Shown: positions 23,611 through 34,720, numbered from the stretch's first letter. The stretch is DNA of 64,000 nucleotides from Eumeta japonica (GCA_005406025.1 BGZK01000732.1:186001-250000); one strand, 5' to 3'. Made by a program: numbers and translations. The notes: a model not told the origin generated them from the letters alone.

Positions 23611-25700
23611 AATGTATTAACTACCATCGACGCAAAACTAGTTGCCATTTTAAAAGTTTTGAAAACTGTTTCTAATATTTTTTTTAAAGGTATTTTTTAT
23701 TTAGTTTTTGTAGTTTGGATAAGTAAATTTTATAATTCATTTAGATTCTGCTGGTTGTTTAAGTTAAGTGGAAATGTAATTGGCCTATTCTCTCATCTTC
23801 TTGCGACGAAAATATAGAATAATTTCCGGTGGCACTAATAACCATTCTAGGGCCTATATAATTATAATTAGAACGAAACCATCCTCGGACTTATAGTTTA
23901 CTTGGCCGTCGTTGTTTCCAAGACCTTGAATGGTTAGATTTTTCCCTAATTCACCGGAAACTAAAAAAAAAGCGAAATAAGCTGGACAGTTATCATATTT
24001 ATATGTTATGTGTTATTATAAAAAAGTAATTATACTCAAATATGTGTAATCATAAACTTAGACAGCAGTGATGTTCTAAATAAATGGCGAGCTTCTTGAC
24101 AATAACGCACTGACCGCTCGGCCACCATTGCTCATAAAAAAAATCAAAGTTTCATTACTAATGTAAACGAAATAAATACTAAATAGGCATATAGTAGAGT
24201 TGTCCTACAAGAATTTCGTGATATAAAACAAATCGAGCTGACTAAGTGGTAGTGCCATCTAAGCAAACATTGACCTGCATTGTGCATAAGTGCAAGGCAC
24301 TACGTAGAAGTCATCAATTGAAAGATACGATTGATACTGCGTCAAACTTCATGCCACCACAAAGTACAACCTATAAAAACCAACTTGTACCTTCAATTAT
24401 TATCTGATATTTGTAGGATAGGAGCCCTTGCAAAACTCAATAGTAGAGTTCTGTTTCCCATCTTTAGAGCATAGAATCCTAAAAGACATTACGTCACGCA
24501 GAAATATCAACAAATATACTATCATTTAAAGCGAAAATTCCTGATGCAGACCTTACTTCAAGGCAAACAAACCATTCCTTCTTCCAACATTAACTCATAT
24601 CGCGCCGCCCTCCAGGGCGGCGTTGAATAAACAAATGAATTAAATTAATTCAACGTTGGTTTTGTTTTATGCGAACAAAGCCGGCGTCTTTCGGCCATCG
24701 GTACTCCGTGAAAAGATAGTAGCTGACATTTTTCATTAAGACTTTCTGGTCTCGTCGTACTAAACGAGGCCCGGACATTTTTTTCTCCATTCTTGAAAAT
24801 ATTTTAGCAGTAACCCATTCACATTTTATAAAATGGTCAAACATTTCTGGCATGCCTAGGGTTCCCCACGTAAAAAACCAAAACTTACTGTGAAACTTCG
24901 ACGTATGTCTCTGTCTCTCCGTTTCTCTGTCCATATCTAATGGCTCTTTTTTCAGTTACTATTTTTGTTATGGAATTCAAACGGAGTGTGAAAATTAATT
25001 CACGTGAAGCAACTTGAAAATATTTTTCATGGTTCAGCACGGTGTATTTAATTACTCTATTTTTTATTTAATATATCACCCGCTTTACAGGGTTTGCTTA
25101 AAAATTCAATATTTGTTTCATTTAAACTTATTCTTTTTTTTATTTTTCATATTAAACGGATACCTGAATAGACGAATATACGGAAAATTATCGTCTCCTG
25201 TTTTCGTCTTCAAATTTTATAATAATTTATGTGAATGGAAAATAGAATACAGTAAGATTATTATAAATTTAAATAAGTTTCCGATATTTGAAATTTTTCA
25301 AAAAAATACAATAACATATTTTTTTGCTTTGTTTTTCGTAAATATCAACCGTCCGACCCAATATTGGATTCATGCAATTGGTTTTCCATATCATAATTTT
25401 ATTTTATTTATTACATAATTTAAATTTAACAAGCTTAAATGAAAAATTCAATATCGTTTTTAACATTATGAAGATATGTTATTATTACAGAAAAAATGGT
25501 AAAGGAATATAGTTTTGTACACTTCATTTATATATAGATCTCGATATTAATTTCTGTAGCTTTATAGTTTCCCGCCTCAAGAAAATGGAAGTATTTATGA
25601 ATGATTTGTTTTGGTAATAATTTAAATGTAAACAATTTTATTAAAATAATTAAAACCTGTATTAAAAAAGGAAGCCATTCTACATTTTTCTTCAATTCAC
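23611..25700. other. AT-rich noncoding DNA
   Basis: The plus frame at 25014-25418 (134 codons) is made almost entirely of Phe, Ile, Tyr, Asn and Leu codons from AT-rich DNA and has no domain. The minus frame at 24650-24934 is likewise unrecognised. A short perfect hairpin is listed separately. Confidence 0.5.
24603..24622. repeat. Perfect GC hairpin
   Basis: CGCCGCCCT CC AGGGCGGCG: 9-bp perfect GC arms with a 2-nt loop, followed by a TTGAATAAA stretch. It may be the 3' end of an unrecognised retroelement (hairpin followed by AATAAA). Confidence 0.6.
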
Positions 25701-25708
25701 CTATCTTT

Positions 25709-25935
25709 CCCGGCGGTAGTTCAGTAGTCAAGAGCGTCGGCTTGGGATCGAGTGGTACCGGGGTTCGATCCTTACATGGACCGACTATTGCACGGCTTTT
25801 TGATTTCATTCAAATGCGACCACTTGCTCCGTGCCTCAACGCATTAGCGACCATCGTCGTTACCGGCAACGCATCAAATCTCACACGACACTTATTGATA
25901 GTGTCTATCGTTTGGAAGTCGCGAATGTCGAATTA
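25709..25935 (+). repeat. tRNA-derived SINE
   Basis: The head resembles a tRNA with internal RNA polymerase III promoter boxes: a box A-like TAGTTCAGTAGTCAAGAGCG (25718) and a perfect box B GGTTCGATCC (25762-25771). It is followed by a non-tRNA body (gcgaccacttgctccgtgcc, tcgtcgttaccggcaacgca). The arms do not fold as a true tRNA and there is no usable anticodon stem, so this is a SINE head. The plus frame over it is incidental. Confidence 0.65.
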
Positions 25936-26738
25936 ATTTTTGCAGAACATCTACATGTGGATTAGAGGGCGGATGTGGGAACAGAACTTGGATCCGGTGT
26001 AGAAACAAGTTTTTATGCACCAGGGCAAACCCGCAAACGGCCGCCGATGTATTATGTTCCTTTTTATTTCATCCTATGTGATGGCCTCATGGATATTATA
26101 ATAATTTAAAAGTATTCAGGTTCTTTGATACATTTTGTTTTGTACTTTGACACTTTGGAAATCTGACATATATCTGATTGAGTGTAATAATGTTTATCAA
26201 TATTTTACGCAAGTTAACTCAATATTTTTTCAATTTTACAATCATTTTAAAAATCTCATATTTATATAGTAGTCAAGCGATGATAATTTAATTATTTTCA
26301 TCTACCATTAACACTATTGATAAGATAATAGAGAGTGGCTCAAGTATTATGTCCGATAAAACTAGTGTAGGAAACCTAAATGTAAATAACAATTACATAT
26401 TAAGAAGTAATAATAAATATCAATGTATTCTCTGATTGCATGGTGCATCAAAATAATCAAGGTATAAAAACAAGGAGCTGGAGATTTAACTATTCACGAA
26501 GTATGCTAATATCAATATTGTGTGTATTATGGAACATTGTCACAGGAACTGCCAGCTTGAGTTGAGTTTTGTCAATCACCTGGTTACTAGCTCCTTAAGC
26601 AAAGAGAGTTCAATACGTGGCAAACACTTAATACAAATAAGAAATAATTTAAAACTTAAGGAAAGGACGAATATTGTGTACCTACCTGTTGAGCGGGTTA
26701 TTGAAATAGCGTGTGGAGCTCGAGTGGCTATTTGTCGA
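25936..26738. other. Noncoding DNA
   Basis: Mostly AT-rich. A short frame at 26520-26747 overlaps the edge of the Penelope-like terminal region and is not a gene. Confidence 0.45.
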
Positions 26739-27378
26739 GAGGATTGACAGATATCGAACATCTAAGCAAGTGTTAATTTTATTTTTATAATTATCTTAGT
26801 CCGCTAATCGTTATATTGTTTATTCTACATACGTTTCATGCTAACCAGACACATCCTCAGGAAATTGCCGACAGTCACGTCCACCAGGGTGTAAGGAGTG
26901 TTAAAACAACCGACATAACCTCGTTAAGTGAACCGCTGCCATGCAAAGGTCAAAGAGCGAAGAAAGCATCCTTACCAGCAGCCACAGACTAGCACCAATA
27001 GACATGCCTGTCAAATGTCACAGACTAACCGTCACCAACCATTACGCGAATAGTTACAGGCAAGCGTCCAATAATGGCAATTTATAAATGTTAATTTGGT
27101 CATTAGGCAAATTATTATTATATTTATGTTTTAAAATTTCGTAGGATTTCAAAACAATTAAACGTAACCCCTTCTCACACACATGTAAAAAATCGAAATT
27201 ATGGTCGTTATTAAGCTAATGACCGGTTTCTATTAGATGTTTAGCAAAATTAAATCTGTCTGATTTATTATTTTTAAACGCCGAAATATGTTGTTTGTAT
27301 TTAGTTTGTCCTGTTTGTCCTAAATATATATCGATTTACAGTCATCACAATTAATTTATAAAATTCAGATTTTTTATT
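26739..27378 (-). mobile_element. Penelope-like element remnant with GIY-YIG nuclease domain
   Basis: The minus strand reads the C-terminal GIY-YIG endonuclease domain of a Penelope-like retroelement, which nicks target DNA for insertion. From about 27333 to the stop at 27054-27056 one frame gives GQTGQTKYKQHISAFKNNK, RFNFAKHLIETGH, one stop, then HVCEKGLRLIVLKSYEILKH and a final KLPLLDACL. Upstream, CDDCKSIYI sits one frame away from it, so there is a frameshift at the IYIG junction. The remaining 26739-27053 is the terminal region, about 85 percent similar by eye to 45459-45670, including CATCCTCAGGAAATTGCCGA. The reverse transcriptase half is missing. Confidence 0.8.
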
Positions 27379-27399
27379 ATAGTGCAATTTATCTTTATT

Positions 27400-28105
27400 G
27401 TTATATAAAGTCTGCATAGGATTTACTTAGGCGACCCTTGCTGACCTTTCCATCAAACACATTCGCTCTATAAATTTGTTTTGTCAGTCTAATTTCATTC
27501 ATTTTTTCCAGATGGCCAAACCACCGCAACATACCTCTTTCTACTCTAGCCACTACATCTTCCTTCAAACCACACCGCTTTCTAACATTACTGTTTCTAC
27601 ATATACCTTTCCACATACTCCACACATACTACGCAGCGATCGCATCTCCACTGCATTAATCCTAATTTCATTTTTCTTCTGCCATACCCAGCTTTCACTA
27701 CCATACATAAGTGTAGGGATTAAGACCCCATTGTGGATAGCCAAGCGCTTGTCATGAGATGTTTTTCCTATTCATAATAGCGAGCAAGACCCCATTCACT
27801 TTATTTTCCGCCTTCACTCTCCTTTTGATATCTCTGTCATGTTTACTAACTTTTGTAAACAGACTACCGAAGTATACAAACTCTTTCACTTATTCGACTT
27901 TCTTATCTTCTATAAGTATTTCGCATTCCGTCGTGCTTTCGTCCCTTTCAAACGCAATCATCACAGTCTTGCCAACATTTACTTTCATACCACTTTTCCT
28001 AACAGAATTATTCGTTTTATTTATCATCTCATGCAGTCCGCACGCCTTTAATTTTAAATTAAATGACAAAACTTCGAACAGGACATAGCATTGCTAAGGC
28101 CTTCA
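27400..28105 (-). pseudogene. Non-LTR retrotransposon reverse transcriptase C-terminal fragment (RTE-type)
   Basis: The minus-strand translation over several frames gives SGMKVNVGKTVMIAFERDES, VKEFVYFGSLFTKVSKHDRD, IPTLMYGSESWVWQKKNEIR, INAVEMRSLRSMCG, VERGMLRWFGHLEKMNEIRL and TKQIYRANVFDGKVSKGR. This order matches the thumb and C-terminal region of the endonuclease-reverse transcriptases common in Lepidoptera. The YADD catalytic box and the N-terminal endonuclease are absent (5' truncation). Stops and frameshifts occur at the VE.VKEF and WKGICRNS positions, so it is nonfunctional. It abuts the Penelope-like remnant. Confidence 0.85.
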
Positions 28106-28264
28106 AAACTTTCTTTACTGACGTTCTTATCTGACAACCAGGTCTCTTAACTCATCTACCGCTCTTGCCGAATCATGAAAGAGGAAAATTAATATAAATT
28201 TTAATGATGATATGAATATTGATGATTTATAATAATAAAATAATTATGACAAAAATTATATCAC

Positions 28265-28975
28265 TGCAAATAACCTGGTTCTCCATGATATGAAAACAAA
28301 ATGTATAAAGTCTTCCTTCCAAAAGGAAGATATGGATCAGGAACTATTTTAGTATGTAACGAAGAATTGGAATTTGTGCTATGCTACGTTGTTTCTAGGA
28401 ATTACTTTAGATAACAGGCTTCAATGGGATCCTCATATGAATAAGTTGTCGAAAAGGCTTAGCCCTGCCGTCTATATAAATAGTATATTTATATACGCGT
28501 CATATAATTAGCTAGATGAGTTTATTTTGGTTATTTCCATAGCCTGACATGGTACGAAATTTTGCTGGGAACATGTCGCGTGTGTTGTATAAGCGGGCCG
28601 TTCGTGCTATTTACGAACTCGGACTTCGTGCACCTCTTAAAAGTATTTTCAAGGAAATTTAAATCATATCTCTGGCATCCTAATTCATATATGAAAATTT
28701 ATTACATTTAAAAAAATATTGAATTCTTTAAAAGAAATAGTGACTGACATAAACTCAGTGTCAGAAATAAAAATAAACTGTGTTTACATGTTAGTCGACT
28801 ATGCGAAATCACAAATCAATTTAGAGGGCTGTGCATGTACATATTCAATAGGGTCTCTGTGGATATACAAGATCTATCCTTAATAAATTTAAGCATTATT
28901 AAAAATCAGTCTGTAAAAAAGAGTGTATAATTCAGTTTCCGAATATTTAGCCGGCTCAATTTATTACCAAAACAA
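28265..28975 (+). pseudogene. Jockey-type LINE reverse transcriptase 3' fragment
   Basis: The plus strand reads, with frameshifts, MKTKCIKSS, FLGITLDNRLQWDPHMNKLS, KRLSPAVY, KRAVRAIYELGLRAPLKSIF and RNKNKLCL. These correspond to the region after the YADD box in jockey-like reverse transcriptases (FLGITLD..LQWGPHI and KRAVRAIY..G). The 5' two thirds and the catalytic box are missing and the remainder is broken by stops. It lies head-to-head with the RTE fragment on the other strand, forming a cluster of truncated elements. Confidence 0.8.
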
Positions 28976-29319
28976 TTACTAAATCATTGATGAACGAAAC
29001 ACGTTCATCAAAGATTTTGTATTTGTTTTGGCTATGCATAATAAAATTAGAAAAGAGCTACCCTTAAATTTCTTGTTCGTTCCTCTTGAAAAAAAACTGC
29101 CTCTCAAATAAGTGGAAATGTACATTCGGAAAAAATTATGTCGTATTTGAAGTGTTGTTTTATAACCCATAAAATTAAAATTTTTTTTTCGTCAATTTTG
29201 AATCCCGATTACCAAAATTCCAGAGTGAAAACGCTCAAAATAGATGGACAGATGGGAGTTTGGTATAAATTTAGTCATTACCCTCTGTTTACGCAACCCT
29301 AAAAAGAGCATCACTTTAT
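28976..29319. repeat. Noncoding DNA ending in a repeat tail
   Basis: The part 29240-29310 (atagatggacagatgggagt, ttggtataaatttagtcatt, acgcaaccctaaaaa) resembles the tail of the lepidopteran repeat family seen near 17.9 kb. The rest is AT-rich. Confidence 0.45.
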
Positions 29320-29640
29320 TTTTCAGTTACGCCCCGAGCCGTGTTCCGGGGTGTATAAAGGGGTGTCGCCATTTTTCTCGATCGCCGCGTTTCCGGGCGC
29401 GCGCGAGCGGCGGCCGGCGGGCGAGCAAGGTGAATTTGCATGACAAACGACTGGAGACGACGAGTTTCCGCGCGATTTCTCCGCCCGCCGCCCGCCGCCA
29501 TTGTGCCGCGACGAATATTCAATTAATTGTTGTTTTAAATAACAATGCCAAGGTGTATCGATCGACTTCGGCACGAGCTACCGCCGGGGGCTGGCGGCGG
29601 ACGTCGGCGCTAACCCTAAGTCACTTACTCTATCTTCTAT
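29320..29640. other. GC-rich island 10, candidate conserved noncoding element or promoter
   Basis: It begins with a TATA-like GGGGTGTATAAAGGGG (about 29349-29364), followed by CGCCATTTTT, a GCGCGCGAGCGGCGGCCGG block, aaacgactgg at 29445-29454 and a CCGCCATTGTGCCGCGACG. It then switches to ATTCAATTAATTGTTG. Long frames cross it on both strands (158 codons plus, 83 minus) without any known domain. GCCAT words match Drosophila PHO cores, which is suggestive only. Confidence 0.5.
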
Positions 29641-30794
29641 TCCTTTATTGGGTCAGAAGAAAAAGTACCAAGCTGCCCAAATGTTCAAACGTGTGTCAAA
29701 CTAAAATTACATACCGGTAGTATCGCATCAATCTAATACGATTTCGGTTATAATCACTACTGGTGTGTGACTGGAGCCCAATTTGGATATTGAAACTCAG
29801 GTATTATCGTCATCATCAGCTTACATCAGTTTACAGTTGGTCTATCTTATTGGGTTGGAGATAGCAATATCAAATTTCTCCCATTTTATGTGCTGATTTT
29901 TTAGAATCAATCCTAAATCTGTAACTGATAACTCTTTTCTAATGATTAAAATTTATTCATATTGATTGATGTCTGAAAAGCACTTGTGATGAATTACATC
30001 AAAAATTTAAGTGTTAATTATGAAGCAAAATTATATATTTCTTCTATGAAGATCTTCGAAAATTTAAAGGACTTTGATAGTTTGCTATAAACTACGAAAA
30101 TAAAATATTCTTTAAAAGTCTGTGCTGTTGATGCTTGCTTTAAAGAACAGTACATGCATGCACTGCTTTTTAATACTTTAGAACTAATAACAATTAAGTA
30201 TACATTGAAAAAAAGCAATAGGTACTTGAATGTTTCTACATATATAACAGTAGTACCCATACAATGGCAAATCTAGGGAGGAGGCTTACAGAACTTTCCT
30301 TCTTAGAATTCTACAACATACAGTGGTAGACCACACATAACCGCCAGGGGCTCGCGATCTTCATCATGTTGTCAGTTCCCCTAGTTGAGATCATCCTCAC
30401 TGCGACGCAACATCTGGTTCATGGTCGTCACCCGAAAACTTCTTTTTCCCATTGATCTTCCGAGCGATGTGGCCTCTTCTTGGCATCTGATTACGAGTCT
30501 AATATTAAAGATATTTTTTCGAAAAGAATTTATGCAGAAATTCATGTAATTCAGAATTTATGGGTACAGTACTATGGCTTAAGAGATCTGACTTGAATGC
30601 GTAGTAGTCTTTTCTTAGGTTTTCTTGGCAGAGCCGGTCGACCGTTTTGCAATGGCAAAAGTGGTCGACTTCGCTGCATTGTTGGTTGATCGGTTGCGTT
30701 TCATCCCTACTCTCCATTAATATGATTCATGATTAATCAACGAGATGGTACTTGTTCGTCGACTTCGTTCTACGAAAAGTCATAAACCAAAAAA
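29641..30794. other. Noncoding DNA with two repeat scraps
   Basis: At 29810-29875 tcatcatcagcttacatcag and tttacagttggtctat resemble, in reverse, the tail of a lepidopteran SINE/LINE (CATCATCAGC..CAGTCCACTGCTGGAC..). A mixed-composition block at 30270-30480 (ccgccaggggctcgcgatct, cctcactgcgacgcaacatc) looks like an unrecognised repeat. No gene. Confidence 0.4.
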
Positions 30795-31215
30795 TAGTGC
30801 GTGGAGTCCCTCCGCGCGGAAGAAGTGAAACTTCGTAATGTAGAAATGAAAATAGGAAGGGTTAGAAACTGCGTTTTTCGTAGCACGTTACAATTACAAA
30901 AAACAATTCCGAGACGAAATCTACCGACGCACTCTCTTACTCTCTCCTACTTTCTACTTTTGTGTATCTTTCTTTCTCTCTCCCTCTTGTGTTGGAATAT
31001 TAGACGCTACTCGTTGCTAACACTCGCGCTGACTTGTAACAGGTATATTACGCGCATGCGTTCAAGTGCAACGCATTCACTCTCGCTCTGTCTCTTTCTA
31101 TTCCCTCTCCTCAGGAGCGTTGAACGTTTAACGCAACAGTGTTTTCATACCCCCTCCATGGTAGCATTAAACGTTTAACGCAACCTTGTTGGAAGTCGCA
31201 TTAGAAGTTTCACGT
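30795..31215. repeat. MITE-like element with inverted ends and internal AACGTT palindromes
   Basis: The ends share GTGAAACTTC inverted (30825-30834 versus 31204-31213), extended by TAATG. Inside are two near-palindromic copies of a GCRTTRAACGTTTAACGC unit (31118-31134 and 31164-31181), followed by AACAG and AACCTTG, and long CT-rich tracts. The 125-codon plus frame over it is Ser/Leu low complexity. I recall similar elements from Lepidoptera. It is non-autonomous. Confidence 0.55.
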
Positions 31216-31391
31216 CAAAAAAGTATCGAAAATGACTTCTTAAGTTTAACAATCAATTTTGATGATTATCTTTAAACCCATTAAATTAATTTCAATGAAC
31301 TACTATGGGGGTGTCTGTACACAGGCCTGTCTCTACATAGAGTTCATAAGTCATTAATAGTGACAATTTTTCACGAAAAATACTGTAAAAA

Positions 31392-31421
31392 TTAACAATT
31401 GCATGTAAATGCAATTGTTAA
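31392..31421. repeat. 30-nt perfect palindrome
   Basis: Arms TTAACAATTGCAT and ATGCAATTGTTAA around loop GTAA. Adjacent downstream are repeated TTGTAAAAAT units (31425-31460). Confidence 0.7.
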
Positions 31422-32069
31422 TTGTATTGTAAAAATATTGTAAAAATTTGTAAAAATTTTATATATTTTCATTCAGTCCTTATTAAGGTTTTTGTTACAT
31501 GTTAAAATTTATCAACGCATTTTATTGATTTTTATCTCAACGTAGATATTTCTAATTCTTTTATATATATTTCTGCAAAAAATTATTAAGAGCAGTTAGA
31601 GATTTTACACTGAAATCAATATTTGGTACCGTAACTTATATGTATAGTAACTTTCCATGTTATCATGGTAAGCAGGTGATATTATTAAGTTTAATTGAAG
31701 GCAAGGATGAGACGCAAGTAATGAAAAGTAAACGTTCTTCAAATAATGTAAGTTCAATGTTTTAATTACAATTTTATTTATAGTGTGTACGAAATGAAGT
31801 ATAGTGATGTTATAGATTTGAAACAAGTGGCAATAAAATTAATTCAAAACGGTCCAATCAATGAAAGTAATGGAAAGTAACGGTTTTTTAGCTTAAAGTA
31901 AAATAAACATTTTACTGTTTCTCATATCTTAAACAAGATATGATAAACATTTGCCGGGGATTTTAAAATATAGATACGACTATGAAAGACCACATTAATT
32001 GCTTGATGCAATGAAAGCTCCAGAAGGCAAAAAAGGAACTAATATTTCAATTTCATAAGAAGAAGTAAA
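31422..32069. other. AT-rich DNA with weak coding-like scraps
   Basis: A phrase reading MKYSDVIDLKQVAIKLIQNG occurs on the plus strand at about 31794-31853, but is interrupted soon after. It may belong to the same eroded gene or element as 32070-32352. Confidence 0.3.
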
Positions 32070-32352
32070 GTGAAATCTGTAGAACCTACATTTGATGAAG
32101 CTGTCGTACCAGAGAGTTCTTGTAAAGAGTTTATAATAACTTTGCAACATTTCTTAAATCATTTCTATATCGAAAAAAAAAGATTTGTTAAAATTCATTT
32201 CTCAAGAACCCCGTCGGTGGTATGCTGTACTACCAAATTCATCAAAACAAAAAGATTTGATTGTAGAAGCCGATCAACAAGATGTCTCAATTGAGGACGA
32301 GATACCACTGATTAAAGATGCTAGATTAAAAAAGAAATTTCTAGTAGTTTAA
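32070..32352 (+). pseudogene. Unrecognised coding relic with one frameshift
   Basis: The first frame starts KSVEPTFDEAVVPESSCKEF and runs to FLNHFYIEKK. At a run of nine A residues (32173-32181) the sense continues in another frame: DLLKFISQEPRRWYAVLPNS, SKQKDLIVEADQQDVSIEDE, IPLIKDARLKKKFLVV and a stop at 32350-32352. The composition (charged, balanced) looks like real protein rather than AT noise, and a single-base change at the homopolymer would explain the break. I do not recognise the family. It could be transposon-derived. Confidence 0.45.
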
Positions 32353-32674
32353 CATTATTTTATTTTAAAGTATTTGGTATCAATTTTTATTTAAATATGT
32401 GCTTAATACTACATTTAATACTAAACAGTTTGAATTCTCATTTTTGTAAGTGTGATTATTTTATATTGTTAGTAATTTTGCTAAACTATTAATGCCATTA
32501 TATTATTTCTTTTAGTTGTATTCGTTTTTTAACAAATGCTATGATTTACTGCTAAAACAAAAATAATAGGGAAAAAAATGTGTTTAGAATATATGTGTAG
32601 GAAATTTAAACATTTGTTTTTGATCACTGTGCGACCTTTTAAAACTAATAAAGTACACTTTTAAATTTATATCA
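32353..32674. other. AT-rich noncoding DNA
   Basis: Nothing recognised. Confidence 0.5.
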
Positions 32675-33631
32675 TTATAACTTGTAGAACTTTTTTATTT
32701 CGCTTTTGATAACTTGAACCAAAACGTCTAATACAGAAAAAATCATTGGTCTAAGTTTTGATTTGGGATTGCAATCAGGGAACATAGTGGCTGAAAAACA
32801 AAATATTGATTATCTCAGAAACGTCATTTTGTTACTTGATGTCTTTTTGCAGAACGATGACGGAATGCAGTCTGAAGATTCAATTATATTTGTTCCAAAT
32901 ATAACATTGTCTATGAAACTGTTAATATTACTAATTTTCGTGCATACTTGGCTGACATCATTTTATGTTGTTGTAACAGTCACTTCAATGCTGAGGGACA
33001 CCTCCTCACAATCCTTTTAAACGGTATTAAGTCCGATTTCGATATATACATATATACGTATTGGAAAATTTTTATCCTCATGTTGGTTCCATATCTCTCA
33101 GAACTGAGATATGATGATGGAGTGCATATACAATCAATAGAACTTCTCAAATATCATAAGAACATATACATCATTTCCGAAATTTTCTATACTAACTCAT
33201 GCATTTGCCTTGAAAAGAATCATTTAGTAAAATAGGACTCCTATCAAAGACCAAATATGTTTCTTGGTACTCCTCAATGAAAAGGATTTCAATGACACTT
33301 TGAGCAAATGAGGGTAATTGAAATGCAGGAACTGATAGTGAAATATCAATAGAAGTCCTCAATACCCCAATATTGTATAGAAATCGGTTCAGTACTGTGT
33401 AACTTACAATGTCGAGCAGCTACCTTCTCTTAATTTCTGATCGGTTGAGGAAAAGAAAATTCAAAAATCTTTGAAATCAACAGATTTAACAGTATATTCG
33501 GGAAAAGTGTGAGATGATTCAAAAATGTGGGATTTTGGAATGATTACCGGCATGATCGGAAAATTCGAAATCGTAATTGATTTTCCACTATCTCCAAGTA
33601 AAATTAAAGGTAACGGCCCAACCACCGCCAT
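32675..33631 (-). pseudogene. Unrecognised eroded coding region
   Basis: Three minus-strand segments read as plausible protein. Segment 1 is 33631-33461, beginning MAVVGPLPLILLGDSGKSIT and continuing IPKSHIFESSHTFPEYTV. Segment 2 is 33419-33192, containing VLNRFLYNIGVLRTSIDISL, SVPAFQLPSFAQSVIEILFI and EEYQETYLVFDRSPILLND. Segment 3 is about 32965-32675, containing NDVSQVCTKISNINSFIDNV, IFGTNIIESSDCIPSSF and a Cys/Lys-rich end. Frameshifts and stops separate them. A shared frame across much of segments 2-3 supports a single decayed gene. The family is not recognised; a transposon or retroelement-associated protein is possible. Confidence 0.4.
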
Positions 33632-34139
33632 AACATATTCAATTTATAATTGTTCTAGTTCATAAGTGGAAGGTTTTATTCTGATTTAGGAAGCTGGTAT
33701 ATTTTACGAACAATCAAATCGGAATTAAATATGAGTACGGAAAATACAAGGTATATTTTTTAGTTTATGCTCAATGGAAAATCTAGCAAATTTTCGTATT
33801 CGGGTCAATACTAATGTACTCGTAACACACGCATATATTTCAAAACACTCCGTTCTTTACTTAGGCCCTCTTTCAAAGCCGCTGCGACCATCGTCCTATA
33901 GCGATGTTATCCCGCGCTCGCGTGTCTCAAGCCACAAGGACTACGTAAATTTACCTTTGAGAACTATAACGAAATACAACAGACGATTATTTTTCTCAAA
34001 AGCACATAATATAATATTCAAACGTACTAACGTTTTCGGTTTCTTAAAAATGATTCTATCAACGACTAGTTTCGATCGGATTGTCCATTTAAGTTAACAC
34101 TTTTCCTCTTTTCACCTTATTTTGCCATTGCATTTGAAC
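33632..34139. other. Noncoding DNA
   Basis: A 107-codon plus frame at 33774-34097 contains a modestly GC-rich patch (33860-33960) but no domain. I treat it as noncoding. Confidence 0.4.
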
Positions 34140-34720
34140 GCGAGAAGATTCGCAAACTGTCTGTTATGCACACCTGCATGTCGCTCAGCTCCTCCTTCGA
34201 CTCGGCGCTGCACCGCCACGACGTACAAAACTCGCATAAGCCCGCCACCGCGCCGCGCCAACTTTGATTAGCGGCGGCGGCGGCGTATCGCGAGTCCTCG
34301 TTGAATGATCGCTTTTGTTCGAGGCTCGCGGCGGGACGAGGATTGGAAAAGTTGGCCGCGCAACTCTAACGACGAGTCGCCCTGATTTTTATATGACAGG
34401 AAAACTTAGCGCGCGAACAAGGGCGGAATTTCTACGTTGTCGATTTTTCATTGTGAAAGTTTTAAAATATTTCCTCGCGGCGGCGGCTGGTGCGTTTTCA
34501 AAGAGGGTCCGCCGCGCGTCGCCTTTGTCTCGCGTCGGCTCGGAGCTTTTTATTCGGTCCGAACGCTTTTTGTGAGTCGAAGAGAAATCGGAAAGGTTCA
34601 CCGGAGGCGGCCGCGGGCGCCTCGATTGAAAAACATTTTTAAGGCAATAATACGAGAACCTTCCGAGGAAACGCTCTATAGGGCTCGACGAGGCAGTACT
34701 TCTCTTTGACGACACTCAAA
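34140..34720. other. GC-rich island 11, the largest in the window
   Basis: About 580 bp, with GCGGCGGCGGCGGCGTATCG, gcggcgggacgaggattgga, cctcgcggcggcggctggtg and ggaggcggccgcgggcgcct, ending in GGCAATAATACGAGAACC. Frames of 86 to 108 codons are open on both strands but none shows a domain. The 11-mer GGCAATAATAC (34643-34653) recurs in island 16. A promoter or enhancer island is my best guess. Confidence 0.45.

Noticed and set aside
25014..25418. 134-codon plus-strand open frame
   Set aside because: Composition is dominated by Phe, Ile, Tyr and Asn as expected from AT-rich DNA; no domain and no conserved-looking motif.
25709..25783. Possible functional tRNA gene
   Set aside because: The box B is perfect but the arms do not fold into a cloverleaf and a SINE body follows, so it is a SINE head.
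29244..29720. 158-codon plus-strand open frame, the longest in the window
   Set aside because: It crosses GC-rich island 10 and opposite-strand frames are open as well; the translation is Arg/Ser/Ala low complexity without a domain.
34389..34715. Overlapping 86-108 codon frames on both strands of island 11
   Set aside because: All reflect scarcity of stop codons in GC-rich DNA; none has recognisable motifs.
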